NCBI GenBank assembly: GCA_910579265.1 | Contig: CAJTTE010000016.1 | Span: forward strand, 1-63,618 | Direction: 5' to 3' | DNA length: 63,618 nt | Origin: an uncultured Ruminiclostridium sp. | GTDB taxonomy: Bacteria > Bacillota > Clostridia > Oscillospirales > Ruminococcaceae | Part shown: piece after piece, positions 44,303-52,084 of the stretch | How the letters are laid out: the number at the start of each line of letters is the position of its first letter | Numbering within the stretch: position 1 is the stretch's first letter | Notes under the pieces: generated by a model | What the model was told of the DNA's origin: nothing | The model's input: the letters and a program-made list of their open reading frames with translations, nothing else | Databases searched by the model: none | Made by a program: the position numbers and the translations under genes

Positions 44303-44760
44303 TATTGTATTCTGTCCGGATCTATGCTGCAATATTTTCCCAGTGGTTTTTCGCTTACCGAATTTCCGCGTATGATTAAAGCGCAGCTTAAACAAGCTGC
44401 CGGAATTGCGGAGCGATTCCGAGGCTAAGTGGGGATTTTATCCCTCACTGAACCGAGAGATAGAAGCCGCCGCAAGGATGCGGCGATATCCGCCAAAAGG
44501 CTTGGCACGGACACAAAGCCGCAAAGGGGATGATCTCCCTAAGAGACGGGATACGCCGGACGGCGGTTATAAGCCTTGACATTATTGATCCCCCACATTT
44601 TTAAACCGCTTTACCCTGCTGTCAAAAAATTCAGCTTTAAATTGCAGCCGCCTATTGTCTCACCGACGAATTTTTCTATGTACTTCTCGAACCCACCGCT
44701 GAAAAAAGTCATAAAACAAAGCCGGGGAAAAATATCCGTTTTCATGATCATAAGCTTCCT

Positions 44761-44844
44761 AAGAGCCTGTTTAGCGTCTCTTAGCATGCGTCTTGCCCGC
44801 GCCTTGTGCGCGATCTGCATACTTCGAGATACTAAAAGGCTCTT
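44761..44844. mobile_element. 84-bp MITE-like element, second family, copy 2
   Basis: Ends AAGAGCCTGTTTAGCGTCTC and, on the opposite strand, AAGAGCCTTTTAGTATCTCG are inverted, continuing to GCATGC/GTATGC. It is shorter than copy 1 (39097-39265); the middle has been lost or never present. Confidence 0.6.
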
Positions 44845-44913
44845 GGGATCAAAAACCCCTTTCCGACCCGTGATGTGCTCTAAAACCGGAAAATGACTTT
44901 TTATGATCAAATT

Positions 44914-45603
44914 CTATACCTCCCATACGGGCTTTACATAGATCTCTACCGGCATGGAATGCTCTATACCGCCTAAATTTTTCTCCTGCGAACAGGTAAA
45001 AAGCAATGGTGCTCCGGCCTCTTCGGCAACCGATTTGGCATACTCCGAAGATTCAGAAACGGTTTTCCCGTCCGTAAGTACGCCTAAGTTGGAATTATTG
45101 ATAATACCGCTGCATTCAAGACCCGATGCCGCTTTTATTTCATTAAGCAGCTCCACAGCCTCGCCCGGGGTGGATGTAAGATAACGGTACTTATTCACCA
45201 CATAATAAAGCTGAAGATCCGAACGTTTTTTTAAAAGATCCCCGTATCTTCCAAGTGCAACGGCTCCTTCCGGATCCCCGCCCACATCGATGACCACATA
45301 TCCCTCTTCGTTTATTATAGCCGCAAGATCAAAACTAAGTGCGGGAATATCGAGGTTTGAATTGGCATACATCGGAGTTATGAGTCTTATTCCCTTGTCT
45401 GCAAACAGCTCCCCGAAATCGGCGGTCCGAAAGTACGGATTAACTATATCCAGATCAACTACGGTGACTTTTTCGCCGGTTGCCGCAAGACTTAAAGCAA
45501 TATTTACGGAAACGTTGGTCTTTCCGCTGCCATAGTGCCCCGTTATTATAATAATTTTTGGAAAATTAAAGTTCATCTTATTGTTCCGTTTCTGTCGGGA
45601 CAT
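44914..45603 (-). CDS. MinD/ParA-like P-loop ATPase of unknown role
   Basis: 229 residues. IIITGHYGSGKTNVSVNIAL is the Walker A region and VVDLDIVNPYFRTADF the switch typical of the CobQ/MinD/ParA class; YVVIDVGGDPEGA is the Walker B part. No membrane-targeting helix or septum partner is seen, so it is not MinD itself. It precedes the 2-oxoacid oxidoreductase locus on the same strand, but a 1.4-kb gap with repeats makes a shared transcript unlikely. The ATG at 45576 (NFNFPKIII) is a likely alternative start. Function is unknown. Confidence 0.8.
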   Translation of the reverse strand: MSRQKRNNKMNFNFPKIIIITGHYGSGKTNVSVNIALSLAATGEKVTVVDLDIVNPYFRTADFGELFADKGIRLITPMYANSNLDIPALSFDLAAIINEEGYVVIDVGGDPEGAVALGRYGDLLKKRSDLQLYYVVNKYRYLTSTPGEAVELLNEIKAASGLECSGIINNSNLGVLTDGKTVSESSEYAKSVAEEAGAPLLFTCSQEKNLGGIEHSMPVEIYVKPVWEV

Positions 45604-45919
45604 ATCCGTAAAAAACGAATTACAGACAGTGTCCCTTTCTTATTTACTAAATCATTTTAACATATTTTCGGAGGATTGTAAAGAAAAACGCTGCATTTTT
45701 TGCAATTTTTAAATGTCCGTTCCTTCAAAAATTTATTTCGTCATCACCTTAACGCGTCAAATTTCCCGCGATATTTATAATTATTTGACAAAGCCGTAAC
45801 ATAAATACGCCCGTCAAAACGCTGAATCTATACATTTATTGGCAAAACTCAAGTAAGTTTTTTCAACAAATTGCACAAAACCATTTTAAAAATTTCTAAC
45901 GCCCGCCAAAAACTATCAT

Positions 45920-45948
45920 TTGACAAATTACACGCTAAGGTGTATAAT
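45920..45948 (+). promoter_or_regulatory. consensus sigma-A promoter of the ComFB-like gene
   Basis: TTGACA (45920-45925), 17 bases, TATAAT (45943-45948), with TG just before the -10. Both boxes are perfect, so the gene is probably well expressed. It lies 30 bases before the start codon. Confidence 0.88.
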
Positions 45949-45978
45949 GAAAATATAAAGCTTTCAAGGGGGATCTAT

Positions 45979-46260
45979 ATGGCTATCTTAAATATAATGG
46001 AAGAGATCGTGAACAACAGGATTCTTGAGATGATAAAAGATTCCGACTGCTGCAAATGTGAAAAATGTCTTGATGATATAAGAGCGCTTGCACTTAATAA
46101 ATTACCGTCAAAATACGTCAGCACCAATAAAGGCGAGCTTTTCTCCAAACTTGCGGCATTAAAAGAGCATCAAGGAGCCATAGATCTTAACATTGCTGTA
46201 GCAAGCGCCATTGAATCGGTCGCTGCTCATCCTCGGCATGATCCTCCCGTAAAAAAATAA
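45979..46260 (+). CDS. ComFB-family protein
   Basis: 93 residues from ATG 45979 with AAGGGGG upstream; a longer reading covers the promoter. The core NIMEEIVNNRILEMI, then CCKCEKCLDDIRALALNKLPSKYV is the ComFB domain, with clustered cysteines that may bind zinc. ComFB proteins were named for a late competence operon; members have been reported as c-di-GMP receptors in cyanobacteria and elsewhere. An EAL phosphodiesterase gene is 7 kb away. It is a single-gene unit with its own promoter and terminator. Confidence 0.85.
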   Translation: MAILNIMEEIVNNRILEMIKDSDCCKCEKCLDDIRALALNKLPSKYVSTNKGELFSKLAALKEHQGAIDLNIAVASAIESVAAHPRHDPPVKK

Positions 46261-46266
46261 AAATAA

Positions 46267-46297
46267 ATCCTTAACAGTTCTCTGTTAAGGATTTTTT
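46267..46297 (+). terminator. terminator after the ComFB-like gene
   Basis: ATCCTTAACAG and CTGTTAAGGAT form a perfect 11-bp stem around TTCT, followed by T's. Confidence 0.88.
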
Positions 46298-46462
46298 AAA
46301 TAATATGCAAAAAGGATAAAAATAGGCGGTGATTTTTACAGAAAACCGGCGGCGAAAAAAAACTTTTGCTTAAAGGCCGCCATGTCTTTTCCCTAAATCC
46401 TTGCCGATGAATATTTTTTATAATTTCCGGCTGCATAAAAACAATTTGTGGGATGGTATGGA

Positions 46463-47197
46463 ATGATAAGACATGTCGAAACCGATAACGGTATGATAAG
46501 CTATGAAATACAAAGAAAATCCGTAAAAAATCTTAATCTCAGAATAAAAAACGACGGCTCGGTCAGATTATCCGTGCCGTATCATATAAGCTTCGTTGCT
46601 GCCGACTGCTTTGTTAAAAAAAACGCCGGCTTTATTTTTAAAGCAAAAAAACAGATCAGTCAAAGAAATAATGAAGATCCTGAAAACATTTTTTATCTGG
46701 GTCAAAAGCTCCCCTTAAAAATCCGGCGTTCGGATGCAAACAGGACCTTTTGCGAACTGATAAACGGATCCCTATGTATTTTCACGGATGTAACTGAGGA
46801 AAAATTTAATAAAGATCTGCCGCAGGACGCGCGTCATCGAATACAGATCGCTTTAAACCAATGGCAGCAAAAACAGGCGAAAGATATTTTTCCTGTAATG
46901 ACGGAAAAAGCATACGGCATATTCTGCGCAGCGGGTTTGAATATCCCATTCCCCGAACTCACGGTAAGAAAAATGAAAACACGATGGGGAAGCTGTACGG
47001 CGGCTAAAAATAAGATATGTCTCAACACATCGCTGATAGAAAAGCCAAAGGTCTGCATAGAATACGTGATTTGTCATGAGCTTGCCCATCTGATCGTTCA
47101 GAATCATTCAAAGGACTTTTATATCGTCCTTGACAAAGTTTTTCCGGACCATAAAAATGTAAAAAAGCTTTTAAACGACTTCCCGGGAAATTACTGA
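46463..47197 (+). CDS. YgjP/M48-type zinc metallopeptidase
   Basis: 244 residues; ATG 46463 is chosen, although GTG 46448 is possible and neither has a strong ribosome site. The family (DUF45, SprT-like fold) is shown by KMKTRWGSCTAAKNKICLN and the zinc motif CHELAHLIVQNHSKDFY, with both histidines and the glutamate of HExxH present. Such proteins are cytosolic and their substrates are mostly unknown. No operon partner. Confidence 0.88.
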   Translation: MIRHVETDNGMISYEIQRKSVKNLNLRIKNDGSVRLSVPYHISFVAADCFVKKNAGFIFKAKKQISQRNNEDPENIFYLGQKLPLKIRRSDANRTFCELINGSLCIFTDVTEEKFNKDLPQDARHRIQIALNQWQQKQAKDIFPVMTEKAYGIFCAAGLNIPFPELTVRKMKTRWGSCTAAKNKICLNTSLIEKPKVCIEYVICHELAHLIVQNHSKDFYIVLDKVFPDHKNVKKLLNDFPGNY

Positions 47198-47425
47198 AAT
47201 CCGAGCTGATTTTAACCCATCGCCATTCAATGATTGTAGCAGGTTTATAAGGCATTGAAGCAGAAAAAAACAACCGCAGCCAACGAAAAACGGGATCTGC
47301 ACATTGAGTATGACGATCTTTTTTATCCCATCCTTCATCCTTTGTATCCTTGCGATAGTAAAGCGGCTCTTACCATTATATTATAAAAAGAGCAAACCTA
47401 AACGCCCCCAAAAAAAGAATATCCA

Positions 47426-47582
47426 ATACACTAAAATAAACTCTTCCTCTTTCCCAATCTGAGGTCATCATGCCATAAAAAAAGCGCAGCAAACCAAAGC
47501 GATTCCCCAAAAAATATAAAACGCTCTCAAACATTAAAATTATTCTTTTTCCCTTTAGTCTGTTTAATATCGTTATATCACA
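47426..47582. repeat. direct repeat left of the MFS gene
   Basis: About 155 bases matching 49676-49829 in the same orientation (shared CCATAAAAAA, AAGCGCAGCAAACC, AAATAAACTCTTCCTC/AAATAAACCTTTCCTC). Each copy contains two versions of an inner unit of the form A-rich, TTCCTC, GAGGTC or AAGGTC, ATATCA. Confidence 0.6.
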
Positions 47583-47634
47583 TTTATAATAATATTATAA
47601 AACAGTTAAAACTTCTTGCCCAATATCTTCCCTT

Positions 47635-47663
47635 TTGCATATCCTTCTTTTATATGCTATAAT
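47635..47663 (+). promoter_or_regulatory. promoter of the MFS efflux operon
   Basis: TTGCAT (47635-47640), 17 bases, TATAAT (47658-47663) preceded by TGC (extended -10). It lies about 30 bases before the leader peptide. Confidence 0.75.
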
Positions 47664-47695
47664 GTATTCAACATTCTGAAAGGCGGTGAATGAAA

Positions 47696-47749
47696 ATGAA
47701 ATATGCAAATTTCCCCAATTGCTCTGTAAAAGCTCCGTGCAAGGTTTGA
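47696..47749 (+). CDS. leader peptide of the MFS efflux gene
   Basis: A 17-residue reading frame, MKYANFPNCSVKAPCKV, with AAAGGCGG about 9 bases before the ATG; another ATG at 47690 is too close to that site. Its last codons lie inside the base-paired region that can compete with the ribosome-site-masking stem of the MFS gene. Short leaders of this kind sense ribosome-targeting antibiotics by stalling upstream of erm- and mef-type genes. Real translation is not proven, but start, site and structure agree. Confidence 0.65.
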   Translation: MKYANFPNCSVKAPCKV

Positions 47750-47847
47750 GGACGCTTCACGGAGGTCCGGATCGCACATATTTTGTGTCATAGTCCTCGG
47801 ATCTTGCACCTTGATATTAAATTGTTTTTATCAAAAGGAGCAAGATC
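47733..47847 (+). promoter_or_regulatory. translation attenuator with competing stems
   Basis: Three pairings compete. CTCCGTG (47733-47739) can pair with CACGGAG (47758-47764). GTGCAAGGTTTGAGGAC (47737-47753) pairs over all 17 bases, three of them G-T, with 47793-47809. And 47800-47812 (GATCTTGC, CCTT) pairs with 47835-47847 (AAGG, GCAAGATC), covering the MFS ribosome site AAAGGAG. The second and third exclude each other. When leader translation stops early, the 17-bp stem can form and free the ribosome site. Confidence 0.75.
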
Positions 47848-47850
47848 ATC

Positions 47851-49158
47851 ATGAAAATAAAAGCTTTAAAATCTTATATTTTGCTTTGGAGCACTCAGTC
47901 CCTGTCCGCACTGGGCAGCGGAATGACAAGCTATTCGTTAGTGCTGTGGCTTTATCTGGACAGCGGGTCGGCTTTAAAAACCGCGCTTCTTTCGATTTGT
48001 TCATATGCGCCCTATGTACTTATGAGCATTTTTGCGGGAGCGCTCAGCGACAAGTGGAACAAAAAACGAACCATGCTGTTTTGCGATTTGGCTGCGGCTT
48101 TAAGCACCGTGGCGGTTTATGTGCTGATAAAGTCGGATGCGTTGGAGGTCTGGCACCTTTATTTGCTCAATGCCCTGAACGGACTTATGAATACCGTACA
48201 GCAGCCTGCGGGAGAGGTGGCGGCAACGCTTCTTATCCCCAAAGAGTATTACCAAAAAACAAGCGGGCTGCGTTCTTTTTCCCAATCCCTTAATTCAATA
48301 TTGACTCCGATAATCGCAACGGCGCTGTTCACTCTTGCGGGAATAGATACGGTAATCGCAGTTGATCTTATTACATTTGCGGCGGCATTTTTAACATTAT
48401 TGCTTTTTATAAAAGTGCCGGAGCCCGAAAAAACCGCGCAGACCGGGGAATCGCTTTTAAGCTCGGCGCGCAGGGGATTGGTCTGGCTGAAACAAAATCC
48501 GCTTATTTTGAATTTAATACTTTTTCTTGCAAGTATAAATTTTGTGGCGTCGATTTACGACGCGGCGCTGCCGGCAATGATACTGTCAAAAGAGGTGGGC
48601 GGAGAGACGGTTTTGGGTATAATGAACGCCTGCGTTGGACTTGCCACGCTTGTGGGGAGCATTTTTGTAACTCTTATTTCCGCACCTAAAAATCGAGTAA
48701 GGGTCATATGTATCGCATTGCTGATTTCCATGAGCACGGAGAATTTTATGCTTGCTTTTGGAGGATCGCCTGTTATATGGTGTATCGGAGCGGTTCTGGG
48801 TTGGCTTCCGATCCCTTTGATGAACGCCAACATGGACGTGATTTTTCGAACGGAGATACCGCCCGAAATGCAGGGTCGGGTTTTCTCCTGCCGAAACACC
48901 TTACAGTTTTTTACGATTCCGTTGGGATTTTTAGCAGGTGGGTTTTTTGTTGATTCGGTATTTGAACCGTTTATGAAAAGCCGCCCCTCGGACAGCTTTT
49001 TGGTTTCTCTGTTCGGCGGGGAAAAGGGAGCGGGAGCCGCTCTGCTGTTTTTTGTCATAGGTATTGCGGGAGTGGGTGTTTGCCTTATATTCAGCGCTAT
49101 ACTCAGAAAATACAAGTGGTCGGAAAAACAGCCCGGTGTGATCGGAAAAGACAAGTGA
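47851..49158 (+). CDS. MFS efflux transporter, Mef-like
   Basis: 435 residues with about 12 membrane helices, typical major-facilitator length. DKWNKKRTMLFCD after helix 2 is the family A motif region. The overall pattern (LLWSTQSLSALGSGMTSY at the start, GLRSFSQSLNSILTPIIA in the middle) is of the MFS_3 group that includes macrolide efflux Mef proteins. The ribosome site is masked by the attenuator stem, so expression should depend on inhibition of leader translation. The gene lies between two direct repeats. The drug exported is unknown; a macrolide or another translation inhibitor is the best guess. Confidence 0.85.
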   Translation: MKIKALKSYILLWSTQSLSALGSGMTSYSLVLWLYLDSGSALKTALLSICSYAPYVLMSIFAGALSDKWNKKRTMLFCDLAAALSTVAVYVLIKSDALEVWHLYLLNALNGLMNTVQQPAGEVAATLLIPKEYYQKTSGLRSFSQSLNSILTPIIATALFTLAGIDTVIAVDLITFAAAFLTLLLFIKVPEPEKTAQTGESLLSSARRGLVWLKQNPLILNLILFLASINFVASIYDAALPAMILSKEVGGETVLGIMNACVGLATLVGSIFVTLISAPKNRVRVICIALLISMSTENFMLAFGGSPVIWCIGAVLGWLPIPLMNANMDVIFRTEIPPEMQGRVFSCRNTLQFFTIPLGFLAGGFFVDSVFEPFMKSRPSDSFLVSLFGGEKGAGAALLFFVIGIAGVGVCLIFSAILRKYKWSEKQPGVIGKDK

Positions 49159-49221
49159 AAATGCTGACCCACAATAAAAACCCGCCCCTTCAGCGGTGGA
49201 TAACACTCCCCCAAAAAGACC

Positions 49222-49313
49222 GAATCACAGGCTTGACCCTTAATGGGCATTGAAGCTCTTACACAGCATTACTATCACAGACAGCCGCTGAAACGGCTGT
49301 CTGTTTTTGCTAT
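49222..49313. repeat. dispersed repeat with hairpin end, copy 3
   Basis: Third member of the family at 34979-35060 and 40719-40800. Shares GGGCATTGAAG with copy 2 and CTGCTGCCCGTA (just after) with copy 1. It carries the MFS terminator. Confidence 0.58.
49278..49308 (+). terminator. terminator of the MFS gene
   Basis: CAGACAGCCG and CGGCTGTCTG form a perfect 10-bp stem around CTGAAA, then TTTTT. It is part of a dispersed repeat. Confidence 0.85.
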
Positions 49314-49675
49314 TTGATTCCTGCTGCCCGTAAACGGGTCAACATATTTCTTAAACGCCATTTGACCATATCCATGATCTTAGCTGATTCCGGATATGTT
49401 GTTTTATTGCATTTTCGTTTTTTCCCGCCGTATCCGCAAATATCCGCAGCACCAACAACGCCGGTTTCCATGTTTATATTTTAACTTCGCATACCCTGTT
49501 AAATATCGTTAATGCGCTTTCCCTCTTGAAAACTCAAATTGTGCTGTATTTTAAGCAAGGTGCTGCTATTACAAGCATGTGAATATGATCGGAACAAGTA
49601 ATTTGCTTCTATTATCCTCTGCCTTCTCTCTTCTCACGCATTTCAATATTTTCCCTATAAAACGATAAAATCATC

Positions 49676-49829
49676 CTAAGATATCAAAATAAACCTTTCC
49701 TCTTACCCCCGTCTGATGTCATAACACCATAAAAAAGCGCAGCAAACCGAAGCACCCCTAAAAAAAAATCGTCCAAGACATTAAAATAAACCCTTCCTCC
49801 TTCCTGCATCTAAGGTCGCTATATCATAT
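49676..49829. repeat. direct repeat right of the MFS gene
   Basis: Second copy of the repeat at 47426-47582, same orientation, about three quarters alike by eye. Confidence 0.6.
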
Positions 49830-49900
49830 CTAAGGCTGTTATTTATCCAAAGCTTTTTCTTTCTCCGATTCAACAGTCGGTTTTTACGCTGTAACTGCAA

Positions 49901-49937
49901 AAATCGGTGTTCCCTGAAATTCAGGGAACACCGATTT
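49901..49937 (-). terminator. terminator of the first binding-protein gene
   Basis: AAATCGGTGTTCCCTG and its exact complement form a 16-bp stem around AAATT; on the - strand the T's of GATTTTTGC follow. It lies 34 bases past the stop. Confidence 0.88.
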
Positions 49938-49971
49938 AATTATTTCTGACTTATACGTAAAAGCTCTGCGA

Positions 49972-51456
49972 TTAAAGCTTTCCGCTGTTCATATCATCGA
50001 TTCTGGCGTTGATTATGCCCTCATTAGCCGCTCTGACCGTGGAGAAGGTCGCGGGGTTGCCGTCCTTGTCAAGACAGTCTATATAAGGGATCTGAACGAT
50101 ACCGTCAACAGGGTTCTTAGCATCGTTTCCGTCAACTATATCCTGACCGATACCGCCCTTGAAATCAAATACGGGAGTAAACATTCCGCCGTTCTTCATT
50201 TCGTCCAGCCAGTCGAACCATTCGTCGGTATAACCGAGATAGTTTGTCTTAAGCTGTTCACGGGAAACCTTACCGCCTTCCTTATCATAAGCGACCGCCA
50301 TGCAGCAGAGATTCCATGCCGCAAAGCCTGCGGTATTCTTGGCGCCGCCGCAAAGCATAAAGGAGTCGTTCTTCATGGACTGATAATACTTATCGGAGTT
50401 GGGATCCTTGGGGAAAGGAACACAGAACAGATCTCCGTCTTCCCACTTAAAGCGCTTGAAATAACCCTGGAAGCTGTCCTTTATGTCATTTTCAAGTCCG
50501 GCGAGGAAAAGTATATCGCCCTTTGCCCATGCAGCGGGGTTTGTGCTCCATCCGTTAAGCTCATGTCTGGGATAACGGTAGTTTTCCTTATAAAGAGTAT
50601 CGATAACGGTAGTCATGCATCTTTCGATATCTGAATTGTAGAAGTTGTTTGTAAGCTTGCCGTCCTTGATTTCTATCAAAGGAACGCCGGTGGTGCTTAC
50701 GAACTTGTCAGGCACCTGATATCCGTCTATGCAGTATTTTCCCGCTTCGGGATCGTTGAATTTATCGCACATCTCGAGGAAGGTGTTCCATGTCCAGTTA
50801 TTAGCCTTTACAAGCTCATAAGGATCGGTAAGGCCTGCTTCGCTTATTACGCTGCGTCTGTACCAGAGAACCTGATCTATATTAAGGGTCGTAATCGCAC
50901 AATAGTTTTTATTATCCCACTTGAACTGCTCCATGACCTCCTTGTTCGGCGCCCAGAGCTCGTTGCTGAAATCGATATAATCATCGATTGGCTGGAACAG
51001 GCCTTTACAAGCGGTATAAGGGAAGTTGATGATCTCAAACTGGAATATATCGGGAGAATCGCCGTTTGTTACGTCCTTTGCAAGCTGAGTATATCTGTCC
51101 GCATAGCTGACGTTCTTCCATTCAAAAATACTGTTGGCGAACTGCCCGTAATCCTGATTTCCCTCCTCGGGAATACCATAAACCTGCTTGAACAGTACCG
51201 CAGAAGCCTGTGTCTCATCTATTGCCCAGTGGGAAAGCCACTTTATCTTCTTTTCAACCTTGATATCGGCGTTGGGACCTCCCGCGAGCTTGCTCTTATA
51301 GCTGTCAACTATCGTTGAAATATATTCCTCCAAGGGCAGAAAATCCGGATTGGTGGTAACGTCGGGCTGGCTCTCTGTCTGACTGCACGCCGTTGCAGAC
51401 AAAACTGTTGCAAGGCTCAGAACTGAAGCCAATGCGATTTTTAATTTTCTTTTCAT
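49972..51456 (-). CDS. extracellular solute-binding lipoprotein (family 1), paralogue 1
   Basis: 494 residues from ATG 51456, with GGAGGAG just upstream; a longer start 12 bases earlier lies in that site. A lipoprotein signal ends in LSATAC with the lipidated Cys24. The mature part has the family-1 sugar-binding protein look (TQLAKDVTNGDSPDIFQFEI, GLFQPIDDYIDF, WAKGDILFLAGLE). It is about 75-80% alike to the next gene. No permease or ATPase gene is nearby, so the transporter must be encoded elsewhere. It probably binds an oligosaccharide; the ligand is unknown. Confidence 0.9.
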   Translation of the reverse strand: MKRKLKIALASVLSLATVLSATACSQTESQPDVTTNPDFLPLEEYISTIVDSYKSKLAGGPNADIKVEKKIKWLSHWAIDETQASAVLFKQVYGIPEEGNQDYGQFANSIFEWKNVSYADRYTQLAKDVTNGDSPDIFQFEIINFPYTACKGLFQPIDDYIDFSNELWAPNKEVMEQFKWDNKNYCAITTLNIDQVLWYRRSVISEAGLTDPYELVKANNWTWNTFLEMCDKFNDPEAGKYCIDGYQVPDKFVSTTGVPLIEIKDGKLTNNFYNSDIERCMTTVIDTLYKENYRYPRHELNGWSTNPAAWAKGDILFLAGLENDIKDSFQGYFKRFKWEDGDLFCVPFPKDPNSDKYYQSMKNDSFMLCGGAKNTAGFAAWNLCCMAVAYDKEGGKVSREQLKTNYLGYTDEWFDWLDEMKNGGMFTPVFDFKGGIGQDIVDGNDAKNPVDGIVQIPYIDCLDKDGNPATFSTVRAANEGIINARIDDMNSGKL

Positions 51457-52084
51457 GTTCTCCTCCATATAAATTTTAAGAATACAAAACGGTTAAAACC
51501 ATATTGCAGACATCATATGTAAAGTATACACAAACTGCACGCAATAATAACCTACTTCTCACAAGTAAATTTTATCATTTTTCACCTTAACTGTCAACAA
51601 TCAAAACATAAAATATCGGCGATTAATTTTGTTACTTTATACTAAAAAAGCACTTAAAAAACCGTCATCATTGTTAAAATCCCGATTTTTTACCTAATAA
51701 CCTAAATTTATTCGGGCGTTTTATCGACAATGTTCCTTTTATTTAGCTAACTCCTTTATGTCAAGTAAAAACCGGCGTCTTGCGCAAAAGAAAAAACGCC
51801 GGTACTTATATAAATTCATACGTTTCTGCCGGAATTTGATTCTGCACCGTTACCGTCTGTGTGAAAAGCGGGAAGAAACATGGGAAAACGGCCTCCGAAA
51901 AGCTGAAACGGCGTGTGATGCATGCCGCGGGACATATCAGAAAATCTTCGCAGCATAAAGCAAGGCGCGGATACATAAGGCAAAATCTGCCGTTATCTGC
52001 GTTAAAATACTATACCTGCATGATTTTGTCTTGCAGGCGACAAAATACGCCCGAAGATAAGTATATTTTTTATGCTAATGGGTT
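51457..52084. other. gap between the tandem binding-protein genes
   Basis: No gene is supported. The upper gene's terminator lies at 51766-51803; the promoter of the lower gene must lie between about 51480 and 51760 on the - strand, in AT-rich DNA without a clear pair of boxes. Confidence 0.6.
51766..51803 (-). terminator. terminator of the second binding-protein gene
   Basis: ACCGGCGT and ACGCCGGT form an 8-bp stem with a 17-base loop, with T's after it on the - strand. Confidence 0.62.

Larger units (their letters stand above)
43506..44913. other. 1.4-kb gene-free gap with repeats and a GC-rich structured island
   Basis: The short frames here show no family features or proper starts, and one overlaps a repeat. 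The gap contains a perfect TCCTTCGACGAAGGA hairpin near 43719-43733, MITE-like elements at 44123-44302 and 44761-44844, and a GC-rich, hairpin-dense piece at about 44390-44575. The promoter of the oxidoreductase operon should lie just right of 43506. Confidence 0.6.
49159..49971. other. gene-free gap with two repeats and two terminators
   Basis: No gene is supported. Contains repeat 49222-49313 with a strong terminator, repeat 49676-49829, and the leftward terminator 49901-49937. Confidence 0.6.

Noticed and set aside
44480..44580. c-di-GMP-I riboswitch
   Set aside because: GACACAAAGCC resembles its GACGCAAAGCC core, but the AGGGCAAACC half and the tetraloop receptor are missing, and no gene follows on that strand.
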